Shown piece after piece: positions 52,586 to 62,044 of a DNA stretch of 64,000 nucleotides. Under the pieces are notes generated by a model. That model was not told where the DNA came from. It saw only the letters and a program-made list of their open reading frames with translations, and did not search any database. The position numbers and the translations under genes are program-made. The stretch is from assembly GCA_012523595.1 (NCBI GenBank), contig JAAYIG010000212.1, forward strand, positions 1 to 64,000, written 5' to 3'. Positions within the stretch are counted from its first letter, which is position 1. Each line of letters starts with the position of its first letter. The stretch comes from Fibrobacter sp. GTDB lineage: Bacteria > Fibrobacterota > Chitinivibrionia > Chitinivibrionales > Chitinispirillaceae.

Positions 52586-53130
52586 GTGGTTTGATCAGTA
52601 AAAGCCATAAGGCCAAAGGAGATAATTCCTGCCCCGATAAGGGTAATTGTAATAGGAGCAGCAATATTGAACTGTTTTTTTCTCAGAACTTCCGGCTGCT
52701 TCAGCTTTCTCCAGAGTTTAAGCTGAAGAGTATTCTCCGGGGCAACACTGGCATCATAATGCCATCCCTTCTCAAGCGAGAACAAAATCTGAGATCTCTT
52801 TCCAGATAGCGACATCACAGATTCCATGTTTTTTATCTCAAAGTCCCCGACAATCGGATTTTTCAGACTGTCAAGCTTCTCTGATTTGATCTGAACGCCG
52901 TAAAAATCAATCACCATCTTCCCTGAGGAAGTATTGTAGTAAACCCAGTAATCACCAGGACAAGTATCAAAAGGAATAGAAAGGAAATGAGTTATGGTCC
53001 CATTCTGAATCTTCGGAGGACTGACCTGGGGATTTTTCCGCACTTCAACTGTCGGCACTTCTGAAGCCAGGATGAAAAACGGAAAAACAACCATTATCAA
53101 GCCTGCCATATTAATACAGCCCGATCTCAT
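52576..53130 (-). CDS. exported/membrane protein of unknown function
   Basis: 184 residues. An N-terminal hydrophobic signal (MAGLIMVVFPFFILASE) and a C-terminal membrane span (IAAPITITLIGAGIISFGLMAF) bracket a beta-rich domain (about 30-145). WVYYNTSSGKMVIDFYGVQI and SQILFSLEKGWHYDASVAP recall AMIN-type domains that bind peptidoglycan, but the match is by eye only. The last residues and stop are read from the inverted-repeat element, so the C-terminus may have been altered by its insertion. Confidence 0.6.
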   Translation of the reverse strand: MRSGCINMAGLIMVVFPFFILASEVPTVEVRKNPQVSPPKIQNGTITHFLSIPFDTCPGDYWVYYNTSSGKMVIDFYGVQIKSEKLDSLKNPIVGDFEIKNMESVMSLSGKRSQILFSLEKGWHYDASVAPENTLQLKLWRKLKQPEVLRKKQFNIAAPITITLIGAGIISFGLMAFTDQTTNH

Positions 53131-53518
53131 ATATCAATCATTACTCCTGGTCCTTCTTGTTCCGGAAAACATTTCGCTTTACAGGCCCGAAGCCATGCAG
53201 CTTTACCCCGTCAACAGCGCCGAAGACCGGCACTTTCCTTATTATATATCTGTTCCTTCTTTTCTTCCATACCTAATTTATTATATGAAAATACATAGTT
53301 CCGATTTCAATTCCGCCCCCGATAAGTGCAGGATTTATAAAATGCTATATTTGCTTGCCAATATATCCATCAATAACCGAAATATCAGGAAAATGAACTG
53401 TCGCTTGCCGGTTTATTGTATTTTATTCAGATTTCAGCAACCGGCATGCAAATAGCCCCCGCAGGTCACGTTCCATGTCAGGCTCCTGAGTCCAGGTTTC
53501 CAGGTTCCCGAGGTAGAA
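53131..53518. other. gene-free region between divergent genes
   Basis: 388 AT-rich bases between the 184-residue protein and the hisN-like gene. An open frame on the + strand (53072-53455) has no ribosome binding site, antisense overlap with a better gene and an unconvincing composition. No RNA gene or repeat was recognised. Confidence 0.4.
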
Positions 53519-54298
53519 ATGAATTACAAATCAGAGATATCGGCTGCACTTGACATCGCTAAAAATGCAGGAGACTTACAGCTTCAATTCCAGCACAAGC
53601 TCAAAACCATAGAATTAAAGGAAGACCGCTCACCGGTCACAGAAATTGACAAACAATGTGAAGCAATGATCCGTGACCAGCTTCTGAAAATTTTTCCTCA
53701 GGACGGATTCCTTGGAGAGGAAACCGGCAATCACAATGGAACAAGCGGCAGAAGATGGATAGTTGACCCGCTCGACGGCACACGCCCTTTTATCAGGGGA
53801 ATACCGACATTCAGCGTGCTTATCGCTCTTGAAGATGGCGGGATTCCATCTCTGGGAGTGATTTTCCTTCCGGCAATGTCTCTAACCTGCTGGGCATTCA
53901 GGAACGGAGGAGCCTTTCTCAACGATCAGAAGATTCACGTCTCCACAGTTGAGCGTTTGGAAAACTCGATGGGAAGTGCCCTTGGGTTTCTGGAAAAATC
54001 CGATTACCGGGCAGGCAAACAATTGCTCTCACTTCTCAGCAAATGTGATTACAATTACGGTTTCATGGATGCATTTTCCTATGTCTGTGCGGCAGCAGGA
54101 AAAATTGATTTTGCTGTCAACTTGCTGGATAAAGCATGGGACTGCGCTGCCGCAGCCTGCATTGTAACAGAGGCAGGAGGCAAATTCTCAGACATAAACG
54201 GAAACCATTCCGTGTATAACGGGTCTTTCGTAATCTCAAATGGCATTCTGCACAGCCAGGTACTGGATTTTTTCCGGGAACCGAAGGAAATACAGTGA
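53519..54298 (+). CDS. hisN: inositol-monophosphatase-family phosphatase, histidinol-phosphatase-like
   Basis: 259 residues. Metal ligands are in order: GEE (about residue 67), WIVDPLDGTRPFIRGIP, and DKAWDCAAAACIVTEAGG near the end. The Arg-Pro-Phe-x-Arg-Gly variant after DPLDGT is the feature that separates HisN-type histidinol phosphatases from inositol monophosphatases (usually DGT.NF). It would remove phosphate from histidinol-phosphate. No other his gene is near, so SuhB/CysQ-like roles remain possible. Confidence 0.85.
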   Translation: MNYKSEISAALDIAKNAGDLQLQFQHKLKTIELKEDRSPVTEIDKQCEAMIRDQLLKIFPQDGFLGEETGNHNGTSGRRWIVDPLDGTRPFIRGIPTFSVLIALEDGGIPSLGVIFLPAMSLTCWAFRNGGAFLNDQKIHVSTVERLENSMGSALGFLEKSDYRAGKQLLSLLSKCDYNYGFMDAFSYVCAAAGKIDFAVNLLDKAWDCAAAACIVTEAGGKFSDINGNHSVYNGSFVISNGILHSQVLDFFREPKEIQ

Positions 54299-54466
54299 AT
54301 GTTTCACTTTTCATATCATCCGGATTCGCTAATGACATATTTTAAACCCGGCACGGATAATGCTACACAGAAACCACGCAAGGCAGAAGTACGAGTAAAA
54401 TATTCACCGATTCATTTCGAATTATATACCTGTTCCTGTCAACTGTAACCCGAAGCGGAGGGCGTT

Positions 54467-55474
54467 TTGTCCAATACCAGACGATCTGAGCAAGCCGGAA
54501 TTCTTCATTTCATCCGTGAGATGGGTTCCGCACTCATTATGGCGCTGATCGCCATAGTATATGTAATCCAGGCATTTAAAATTCCTACAGGTTCCATGGA
54601 AGACAGTCTGCTGGTTGGAGATTTCCTTCTGGGCCTCAAATTCATGTACGGCGCCCCTATCGTACCATTCTCCCAGGAGCTTGGGATAACCACCCGTTTC
54701 CCTGCAGTAACAGATCCCAAAACCGGTGATGTAATCATATTCAAATATCCTGGTACCGACAAGAAAGATTATATCAAAAGGTGTGTCGCCGGACCGGGGT
54801 CAATAATCGAAATCCACGGGAAGAAGCTTATTGTAGACGGCAAAGAGATTCAGATACCACCCAGGGGTAAGTATCTCAATGACGGTCAACTTGACAGCAG
54901 AATTACAAATTTCAGACCTCTGAGAATACCCGCCAAAGGCGACATCATAAAAGTCGCTGATCTGGATACAAGGGAGTTTCTGTTTCTCAAACATCTTATG
55001 CGTCAGGAAAACCCGCGTGCCAAAGTCAGAGCGGACTTTCAGCTTTACCTCGATGGAGAGTTCTCAAACAATCAGACAATCCGGATGATCGATCCTTTTA
55101 CAAAACAGGAATTCCGCATCGCATTCAGCGATATAAAATTCGAGCATGATGACTGGACTGTACTCGAAGACCTGCTTTCTTATGTAAAACAATCATTTCC
55201 GGACAGGGAAGTTGATATTAGAAAGATGATCTATATCGGTGACAAACCTGTCGATGAATACAAGGTCAAGTATGACAACTACTTCATGATGGGTGATAAC
55301 AGGGACAATTCTCTGGATTCACGCTACTGGGGATATCTGAACCGCAACTACATAAAGGCCAAAGCCTTCATTCTTTACTTTTCGCTCGATAAACATATCC
55401 CTGCCTGGCAGCTTCCTCTGAAGATCCGATGGGATCGCATAGGCAAGCTGATCAGATCCTGGGACGGGATTTAA
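54467..55474 (+). CDS. lepB: signal peptidase I
   Basis: 335 residues from TTG with GGAGGG 5 bases upstream. One membrane span (residues 20-40) precedes the catalytic Ser in FKIPTGSMEDSLL. Box D/E residues: KKDYIKRCVAGPG (catalytic Lys) and MMGDNRDNSLDSRYWG. Longer than the typical ~260 because of an insert of about 80 residues (roughly 135-240) between the Lys box and the final box. It cleaves Sec and Tat signal peptides on the outer face of the inner membrane and would process the many exported proteins here. Confidence 0.95.
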   Translation: MSNTRRSEQAGILHFIREMGSALIMALIAIVYVIQAFKIPTGSMEDSLLVGDFLLGLKFMYGAPIVPFSQELGITTRFPAVTDPKTGDVIIFKYPGTDKKDYIKRCVAGPGSIIEIHGKKLIVDGKEIQIPPRGKYLNDGQLDSRITNFRPLRIPAKGDIIKVADLDTREFLFLKHLMRQENPRAKVRADFQLYLDGEFSNNQTIRMIDPFTKQEFRIAFSDIKFEHDDWTVLEDLLSYVKQSFPDREVDIRKMIYIGDKPVDEYKVKYDNYFMMGDNRDNSLDSRYWGYLNRNYIKAKAFILYFSLDKHIPAWQLPLKIRWDRIGKLIRSWDGI

Positions 55475-55488
55475 GCAGATACAGAAAA

Positions 55489-55518
55489 GCCCGCCTCATG
55501 ATTTCTTCTGAGGCGGGC
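55489..55518 (-). terminator. terminator between lepB and phosphofructokinase
   Basis: A perfect 10-bp stem GCCCGCCTCA/TGAGGCGGGC with a 10-base loop. On the reverse strand it is followed by TTTTCTG, serving the phosphofructokinase gene; it may also stop lepB transcripts. Confidence 0.82.
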
Positions 55519-55546
55519 AAGATTCCTTCTATACTTCTGTCAAATT

Positions 55547-56866
55547 TTAAACTTCCACATTTTTCATCAACGCCGGCTGACCGGTCGCATGCACAACATC
55601 ACGCCATAGAGGGCTCTCAGGATCGATCCTATTACGCTGTGATACCGCCAGCTTCATCGGCACATGTACATAAGTATTATGTATAAGGCTGATCAGCATC
55701 TTGGTTTTTCCCGCCATTGCAGCATGTACTGCGTTTGTCCCAAGACGTGTGCAGTAAACAGAATCACTGGGATTGGATTCCGTGCTGCGGATTATGTAAC
55801 TGGGGTCAAGATACTTCAAATTGATCTCAATATTCTGCTCCTTGAAATAGGAGGATATCCTCTGTTTGAGCAATAACCCGATATCTCCCAGTTTTCTGTT
55901 CCCTGAAGCATCACGCTCCACCTCGGAATCGGGAAAAAGCTCCTGTCCGGCTCCCTCGGCAACTACAATGAGTGCATGTTTACGACGCTCAAGCCTCTTC
56001 TTGAGATTCGCAAGGAGTCCCTTCTCCCCATCCAGATCAAAAGGGATTTCCGGGACAAGAACATAATTGACATCGTTGGAGGCAAGGGCAGTATGCGCAG
56101 CTATAAAACCCGATTCTCTCCCCATCAATTTGACAACAGCTATTCCGTTTACAGCATCGTGTGCCTCGACATGTGCCCCGGAAACCGCCTCTACAGCCTT
56201 GGAAACCGCGGTCTCGAAACCAAAGGACTTTTCAATAAAACTGAGATCATTGTCAATCGTCTTGGGAACTCCCACCACAGCAGTTTTAAGGCACCTCCGT
56301 TCAATCTCCTCAGCAATCTTCAAGGCACCCTTCTGTGTCCCATCGCCACCTATAGTAAATAGAATCGTCAGGTTCATCCGTTCAATAGAATCGACGATGT
56401 CGGACGTGCGCTCGCCATTTCCTCTCGATGATCCCAGAATTGTTCCACCCATGCGATGAATATCAGATACAACATCGGGATTAAGTTCAACTACAGGCAG
56501 ACCATAGTCCGGAATAAATCCCCTGTATCCAAACCTGATACCGGAAATTTTACGTACCCCATACTGATACCACAGAGTCATCACTATAGCTCTGATAACA
56601 TCATTCAAACCCGGACAAAGCCCCCCGCAGGTGACAATCCCCGCATGCACTTTGGATGGATCGAAGTAGATATATTCACGGGGCCCGGCTTTCTCCACAA
56701 GCTCCTCTCTCTTGGGAGTGTAGGTTTTTCCAGGCTGAGCATTAATACCGTAAATAATCAGCTCGTCATCGGAAACATAGTTTGCGATCATATCACCCAT
56801 CTTTTTAGATAAAGAAACAGGTGAGGGTACTTTAGCGGATCCCAGTGTGGAGATAATGAAACTCAT
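55547..56866 (-). CDS. 6-phosphofructokinase, plant/long ATP-type signature
   Basis: 439 residues. PFK fold with VTCGGLCPGLNDVIR, IGGDGTQKGA, PKTIDNDL, LMGRESGFIA and YLDPSYIIR. Gly in GGDGT together with Lys in PKTIDND is the combination of ATP-dependent long PFKs (plant, trypanosome, some spirochaetes); PPi-PFKs have Asp in the first place, bacterial short ATP-PFKs have Gly in the second. The N-terminal ~75-residue extension fits the same group. It phosphorylates fructose-6-phosphate. Cosubstrate assignment follows a known rule but is not proven. Confidence 0.9.
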   Translation of the reverse strand: MSFIISTLGSAKVPSPVSLSKKMGDMIANYVSDDELIIYGINAQPGKTYTPKREELVEKAGPREYIYFDPSKVHAGIVTCGGLCPGLNDVIRAIVMTLWYQYGVRKISGIRFGYRGFIPDYGLPVVELNPDVVSDIHRMGGTILGSSRGNGERTSDIVDSIERMNLTILFTIGGDGTQKGALKIAEEIERRCLKTAVVGVPKTIDNDLSFIEKSFGFETAVSKAVEAVSGAHVEAHDAVNGIAVVKLMGRESGFIAAHTALASNDVNYVLVPEIPFDLDGEKGLLANLKKRLERRKHALIVVAEGAGQELFPDSEVERDASGNRKLGDIGLLLKQRISSYFKEQNIEINLKYLDPSYIIRSTESNPSDSVYCTRLGTNAVHAAMAGKTKMLISLIHNTYVHVPMKLAVSQRNRIDPESPLWRDVVHATGQPALMKNVEV

Positions 56867-57030
56867 ATCTTGGTTCTGACCTTGATTACTTGATTAAAGG
56901 ATTTCCTTATCTGCTCGGATAATTCAGTTTCTACTGTATACCTTAATATAATTCTTTTCCCTCCTGTTTCCCGGAATCTCTGATTCCATGTAAGTTGTGA
57001 AAACATCGGCTATTAAGTTATTTTTCAGTG

Positions 57031-58692
57031 ATGCTCAATAAAAGAATCATTTCAACACTCTGCCTTTTGATTGTGCTTTCCTGTGCACATCAGATGACAC
57101 CAGGAGGCGGTCCGGATGATAAGACCGGTCCGGTTGTCCTCTCTGTCAGTCCGGATTTAAAATCGGTAAATGTCAACAGGAACACAGAAATCAGATTCAC
57201 CTTTTCCGAATGGATCGATAAAAAATCAGATAAGGGTATATCGATCTTTCCTCCGGTTGAGTTTAAATCCAAAATAAAAGGCAATTCACTGATCATAAAA
57301 CCGGTTACAGAACTGGCAGAATCCACAACTTACCATGTGGAAGTAGGTTCGATGCTGAAGGATCTCAGGGGCAACCCTGTGACAACCCCTTACAGCCTCA
57401 TTTTCTCCACAGGTCCGACTCTTGACAGCGGGGCAATCAGCGGATGCGTTGTTGACCCATCAAAAAACCTTCTGCAGCCCAGAATCGCACTGTTCTCTCC
57501 TAAGGAAAAAGCCGATTCGGGGTTTTCCGGCCCCCCGTCATATCTCCTGCAGACAGACAGCACAGGTCACTTCAGTTTTAACAACATAAAAACTGGAATT
57601 TACACAATAATCGGTTATCTCGATTTGAACAATGACTCACGCCTGCAGCCTGTAACCGAACAGGTTTACATGCCGGCAGACTCTATCATAAAGGTACAGA
57701 GCAGCCCTGCAGAAATTGTTCTCTACCCTGCTGTTTATGATACAGCTTTCCCGAAAATAGCATCTCTGCAGGCTCAGGGAACCGTTTTGACCGGTAAATG
57801 GAACAAACCCTTCGACTCGCTTTCTTTAATGCAACCCGGTTTCAAGATCGAGCACGCAGGGGAATCATCAGGAAAAATTCCGGAGTTCACATACCTCCCC
57901 TTCACAAACACAAACAGATTCGCTCTCAGGACATCAGAACCCTTCAAAACCGGCCAGTACAGACTCATATACATACTTTCCAGAAATTACAGCTCAGAAT
58001 CTGCAGCGGACACCGCAGCTTTCACCGTTCAGGATGGAACCGATACTGTTCCGCCTGTACTCACATCCTGGACATCTGATAAACCTGCAGACCTCCTTCC
58101 TTCAATAAAAATAAACTGGTCAGAGCCGGTGCTCCTGAGAGATTCACTCATCATGACCGACTCCTCAGGCGACACAGTTCTCCTGTCCACAAACAGACTT
58201 TTTTCCGACAGCCTTACATTGGTCCCATTAAAAAAGCTTCAGCCCGGGACAAGCTACAATCTGGTGCTTTTCAAGCATTCAGGAGAAGATCTCAGCGGAA
58301 ATCCTCTTAAAACCAAAGACACGACAACTGATACTGTAGCAAAAATCACGCTTTCCACTCTCAACATTGACAGCCTGGCATCGAGCATTCAGGGTGGAGC
58401 TGAATGCCTGAAAGGGGAAAAAGGTGCCAAATGGAGATTTTCCCTTTTCAATGGAAAAACATACACCACTAATGACAGCGCAGGATCGTTTTACTTCGAA
58501 ATGATCCCCTCCGGAAAGGGACTGATGGGGTATTTCATTGACAGAAACGGAAACGATATACCTGATCCCGGTAAACTGATCCCCTGGACAGCACCAGAAA
58601 AACAAATAATGTCCCCGGACACTGTTGAAGCAAGGGCACGATGGGACATAGAAGGTCTGCAGATCCGGGTTTGCGACCCCTGCAGCAGGTAA
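57031..58692 (+). CDS. Big_5-domain lipoprotein
   Basis: About 553 residues. Lipoprotein signal MLNKRIISTLCLLIVLSCAH with lipobox LSC, then PGGGPDDKTGPVV, a frequent start among FCB-group lipoproteins. A Big_5 Ig-like domain (about 35-130: FTFSEWIDKKS, LIIKPVTELAESTTYHVEV) is followed by a carboxypeptidase-regulatory-like beta domain (about 135-235: GHFSFNNIKTGIYTIIGYLD). A second Big_5-like repeat begins around 340. Probably surface or periplasmic; function unknown. Convergent, two bases from the spermidine-synthase-like gene, with no terminator between. Confidence 0.82.
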   Translation: MLNKRIISTLCLLIVLSCAHQMTPGGGPDDKTGPVVLSVSPDLKSVNVNRNTEIRFTFSEWIDKKSDKGISIFPPVEFKSKIKGNSLIIKPVTELAESTTYHVEVGSMLKDLRGNPVTTPYSLIFSTGPTLDSGAISGCVVDPSKNLLQPRIALFSPKEKADSGFSGPPSYLLQTDSTGHFSFNNIKTGIYTIIGYLDLNNDSRLQPVTEQVYMPADSIIKVQSSPAEIVLYPAVYDTAFPKIASLQAQGTVLTGKWNKPFDSLSLMQPGFKIEHAGESSGKIPEFTYLPFTNTNRFALRTSEPFKTGQYRLIYILSRNYSSESAADTAAFTVQDGTDTVPPVLTSWTSDKPADLLPSIKINWSEPVLLRDSLIMTDSSGDTVLLSTNRLFSDSLTLVPLKKLQPGTSYNLVLFKHSGEDLSGNPLKTKDTTTDTVAKITLSTLNIDSLASSIQGGAECLKGEKGAKWRFSLFNGKTYTTNDSAGSFYFEMIPSGKGLMGYFIDRNGNDIPDPGKLIPWTAPEKQIMSPDTVEARARWDIEGLQIRVCDPCSR

Positions 58693-58694
58693 GT

Positions 58695-60605
58695 CTACTG
58701 CCTTTTCAATAGCGGAACTATAGATAACAGTTTTACTACCATCAGCGCGGCAACCACTCCCTGAATATCAAGCAGCGGAAACAGGATCACCGGCCCGGAG
58801 GCCATCCCTATTACCCCGCCAGCCAGATCCGAGGCATTGAGTTTTCCGAACTCAACTGATCTGCGGGTCACGAACTGCGCTCCGGCAATAATACCCATCA
58901 AAGCATTGAATAACAGAAATAAACCAAGCGGCGGATAACTGAGTTTTGTCAAAAGTAAAAGACTCAAACAGGCATACAGACCCACAACAAGATCAGAAAA
59001 CGGGAATCTTCGGAATAAACTTCCGAGCACGAATCCTCCGGTCATGGCTATCATCAGCAGAGGTAATCTGGAGTAAAGCATCCCGTAGAGGGACTGGTAA
59101 AGAAGCATCAACCCTATTGAATACACTCCAGCAACAAACCCCGTTGAACCCACAGAGAGATCCGGAACTGAACGCATGAAAAAAAGCAGAATCACAACCA
59201 TTATGAATACTGCTGTGGAAATGAGAAGAACTGAAGATACCTCAAATTTATCAAGATATCTCTTGATGGAAAAGATAAGCAGTGAGGATAAACCTTTTGT
59301 CCCGGACTCATCAGAGAATGACTGCCGGTTCGCGGCAACAATTTTTTCAGGTGTAAGGGACGGCAGTATGAAATTTTTATAATACGGTGCATCGACAGGA
59401 CACATCAAAGTAAAATCAAAGGGCTTGTCAGAGGCCACAAAGGTATACCCCTCGCCGGGAAAGATCTTGACGTTCTTAAAAACAGCCGAGAGGGTTCTGA
59501 CCGTAAAATCCCTGATCTGTTTCTCCTCTTTGGACAGATATTCGGAATTGAAGTGAAGTGTAAAAGAAAGTGCCCCGGTATCTGTCATATTCATCTTCAT
59601 CCTGTGAAAGAAGGATTCTGTGAAAAAACGGCTTTCCGAGAGATTCTCAGGGATACTCACCCCTGAGATGACCACATCGAATTTCTGACTGAAACTGTAA
59701 GTTTCCGGAGAGCCGCAACTGCACTTTTCATCTGCAAGGGAGGGATTATGTTCCAGACAGGTCAGTTCCGTACCTGTGTACTTTCTTATTTCTTTTGAGT
59801 GCCCCTGATCCTGTATAAGCAACACACGGACTGGCGATGAAAACAGTGACATCGGAACATGAACAGCCTGCTCAACCGAGGGACGGGGAACAGCAGTGCG
59901 GTAAAGATGATTATTGAGCAGGACAGTCTCTTTATTCTCGGTATATGCTATCTCTCCTTCCGGGCCGTAAAGCACATTGGTAAACCCTGATGGATATTTC
60001 CATTGCCGTGATGTGCCGTCAAAAACGAGAGCAAAAACAATCAGTGCCGCTGATCCAGAAAAGCAGATCCGGTTTGGAAAAACAAAAGGAATCATGGAAC
60101 ATGAAACAGCTGCGGCCATAATCATATTCGGAACTCCGGCAAGGATTGCGGCTGCAGAGAGAAGTAATCCCGCAAATCCTCCTGCATTTTCGAACCTGTA
60201 AAGTCTTCTTCCATCATTTTTCCCGGAAAGTGCCCCGTAAACAAAGCCGGAAAAAAAAGAGAAGGGTACAATTGAAAGAAGCATCACCGCAACCGCGACT
60301 TTGATTGAAAGCTCCTCTCCGGGTGGGAAAAAAGTTTTTACAGAACGGATAATAAAAATGCCGGAAAAGAACAATGCTATCAAAAGTAAAGAGGTGGTGT
60401 CTGTACGAAGTTTATCCGCTTTACAGCCTGTTTTGCTCCCGAAAGCTGCAGCGAGAAGCCAGAGAGAGATGAAAAAACCAAGGATAAGCTCGTTACCTGA
60501 AAAAACAGACAGGAACTCCCGAATGAGGATAATCTGGGCAACTGCGGCAAAAAAGCCGCAGGAACCGGAAAATAAAAACGGATGCTCCTTCCGGAAAAAA
60601 ATCAT
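58695..60605 (-). CDS. spermidine-synthase-like polytopic membrane protein
   Basis: 636 residues. Six or seven N-terminal spans (10-205) begin with GSCGFFAAVAQIILIREFLS and SGNELILGFFISLWLLAAAFGS, the typical start of membrane-fused spermidine-synthase-like proteins. A soluble Rossmann-like part (about 225-420) shows VRVLLIQDQGHSKEI, TCLEHNPSLAD and FDVVISGVSIPENLS; the catalytic Asp of the canonical vDltDP motif is absent. Seven more spans follow (450-630). The start overlaps the MEMO1/AMMECR1 stop as ATGA, so it belongs to that operon. Probably not a polyamine synthase. Confidence 0.82.
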   Translation of the reverse strand: MIFFRKEHPFLFSGSCGFFAAVAQIILIREFLSVFSGNELILGFFISLWLLAAAFGSKTGCKADKLRTDTTSLLLIALFFSGIFIIRSVKTFFPPGEELSIKVAVAVMLLSIVPFSFFSGFVYGALSGKNDGRRLYRFENAGGFAGLLLSAAAILAGVPNMIMAAAVSCSMIPFVFPNRICFSGSAALIVFALVFDGTSRQWKYPSGFTNVLYGPEGEIAYTENKETVLLNNHLYRTAVPRPSVEQAVHVPMSLFSSPVRVLLIQDQGHSKEIRKYTGTELTCLEHNPSLADEKCSCGSPETYSFSQKFDVVISGVSIPENLSESRFFTESFFHRMKMNMTDTGALSFTLHFNSEYLSKEEKQIRDFTVRTLSAVFKNVKIFPGEGYTFVASDKPFDFTLMCPVDAPYYKNFILPSLTPEKIVAANRQSFSDESGTKGLSSLLIFSIKRYLDKFEVSSVLLISTAVFIMVVILLFFMRSVPDLSVGSTGFVAGVYSIGLMLLYQSLYGMLYSRLPLLMIAMTGGFVLGSLFRRFPFSDLVVGLYACLSLLLLTKLSYPPLGLFLLFNALMGIIAGAQFVTRRSVEFGKLNASDLAGGVIGMASGPVILFPLLDIQGVVAALMVVKLLSIVPLLKRQ

Positions 60606-62044
60606 TCCTGAAAGTGTTCTGCAGTATAGGTCCTGACTTCAGATGTTTTCCAACCGTCTCTGGCCATTCCCCCCTTCATCGATAAATGCTCAAGGAACAT
60701 TATCTTATCAGGGAGCTGTTCCCAGACCTGTGGAAGAAATGTCGAATGGTAAGGGCCTTTCTGAAGTATCACACCGTGAACACCGGGCTTTAACTTCTGC
60801 AGCAGATCATCCGGGGTCTTAAACTCAAGAGGCACAGGGTTACTAAGCACCGATACTTCGACATTGATTTTTCCAAGTTCATCCTGTCTGACAGGAGAGA
60901 ATCTTGGATCACTCAGAGCAGCACTTCTGGCATTGTCGATTACAGCCTGATAAAGAGGTTTGATGGGCTCAATATAACCGATACATCCGCGCAAATTCCC
61001 GTTTATTGTGAGTGTCACAAAGCAGCCGCTGCTCTTTTTCAGAGCTGATGGAACACTGTCTACAACCGGTGGCTTCATCCCTTTCACCGCCAGTACCATG
61101 CTCTCCCTCGCCAGATTGAGAAGATATTTCTTCAATTCAGGAGACAGGGATGACTTTTCAGAACTGATTTCCTTTTTGATTGTACCGGATTCAATCCAGG
61201 CAATGGAGGCGTAGCCGACAACCTTCGACTCAGAGCCATAAGATGGAGCTGTTTCAAAGGATGTCCGCGCATCGAGTTTAACCGGCTTCAGGCCCATTTT
61301 CCGGCCAAGGTGCATTACTATCCGTACAGGAGTCTCTCCGCATCCGTCAATAAACCCCATTGCATCACCAGAAAGTATAGTTTCAATACTCCTGTCATCG
61401 ATGCGGCGAGCTTCCTTTTGATGCTGATAGTGGGAGAGATCGGACGAAGCAATAACCAGGGTCTCTTTATCGATGAGAGGAAATAAAAGTTCGGCAGCCT
61501 GGGCCGGATCAATTCGCCCTGTGATGATGGGCAAAAATGTAAACTGTCCCAGCTTCATTTGCAGAAACGGCAACTGTACCTCTATGCAGTGTTCCGGATC
61601 CTCTGCTCCCCGGGCTGAACACACAAGCGGACTCTTTTTCAGCCTGTCCCTGAGATCCTGATCAACCTTTACTTTTCCAAGAGGAGTTTCATACCATGTT
61701 GCGTCAGTGACAGCCAGTCCATTTATCAAAGCATGATGGGATGGGCCGATAATGATTACTTTCTTGACATTTTTATCTATGGCGGCGAATCCTTTTCCTG
61801 CAACGGGTCCCGAAAAGACATACCCCGCATGCGGAGATACAAGCAGACGTGCGGGCGCTTGGAGCTGGCTGGCTCCTGCAAAATAAGTCTCCAGTTCCTT
61901 TTTAAGCGCAGAGGGATTGGCAGTATAAAACTGCCCCGCAACAGCAGCTTTTCTTATTACATCCGCGGCTTGCAGCCCGAATAGTCCAGCCATCAGCAAC
62001 ACTCCTGAAATGTATCGGTAAATATGGAAGACACGTTTATTCAT
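60602..62044 (-). CDS. MEMO1-AMMECR1 fusion (AmmeMemoRadiSam proteins B and A) with signal peptide
   Basis: 480 residues from ATG at 62044, overlapping the radical SAM stop as ATGA. Residues 1-26 form a Sec-like signal (GVLLMAGLFGLQAAD). MEMO1 domain (30-285) resembles extradiol dioxygenases: VSPHAGYVFSG (His72), GPSHHALINGLA (His103/104) and CGETP (Cys235) occupy the positions of the human MEMO1 metal ligands His49, His81 and Cys244. AMMECR1 domain (300-478) carries LRGCIGYIEP and DPRFSPV. Biochemical function of the trio is unresolved. Export signals are not the expected form for this family. Confidence 0.9.
   Translation of the reverse strand: MNKRVFHIYRYISGVLLMAGLFGLQAADVIRKAAVAGQFYTANPSALKKELETYFAGASQLQAPARLLVSPHAGYVFSGPVAGKGFAAIDKNVKKVIIIGPSHHALINGLAVTDATWYETPLGKVKVDQDLRDRLKKSPLVCSARGAEDPEHCIEVQLPFLQMKLGQFTFLPIITGRIDPAQAAELLFPLIDKETLVIASSDLSHYQHQKEARRIDDRSIETILSGDAMGFIDGCGETPVRIVMHLGRKMGLKPVKLDARTSFETAPSYGSESKVVGYASIAWIESGTIKKEISSEKSSLSPELKKYLLNLARESMVLAVKGMKPPVVDSVPSALKKSSGCFVTLTINGNLRGCIGYIEPIKPLYQAVIDNARSAALSDPRFSPVRQDELGKINVEVSVLSNPVPLEFKTPDDLLQKLKPGVHGVILQKGPYHSTFLPQVWEQLPDKIMFLEHLSMKGGMARDGWKTSEVRTYTAEHFQE

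Noticed and set aside
53072-53455. 127-codon open frame on the + strand
   Set aside because: Antisense to the start of a signal-peptide protein, no ribosome binding site and no domain-like pattern.
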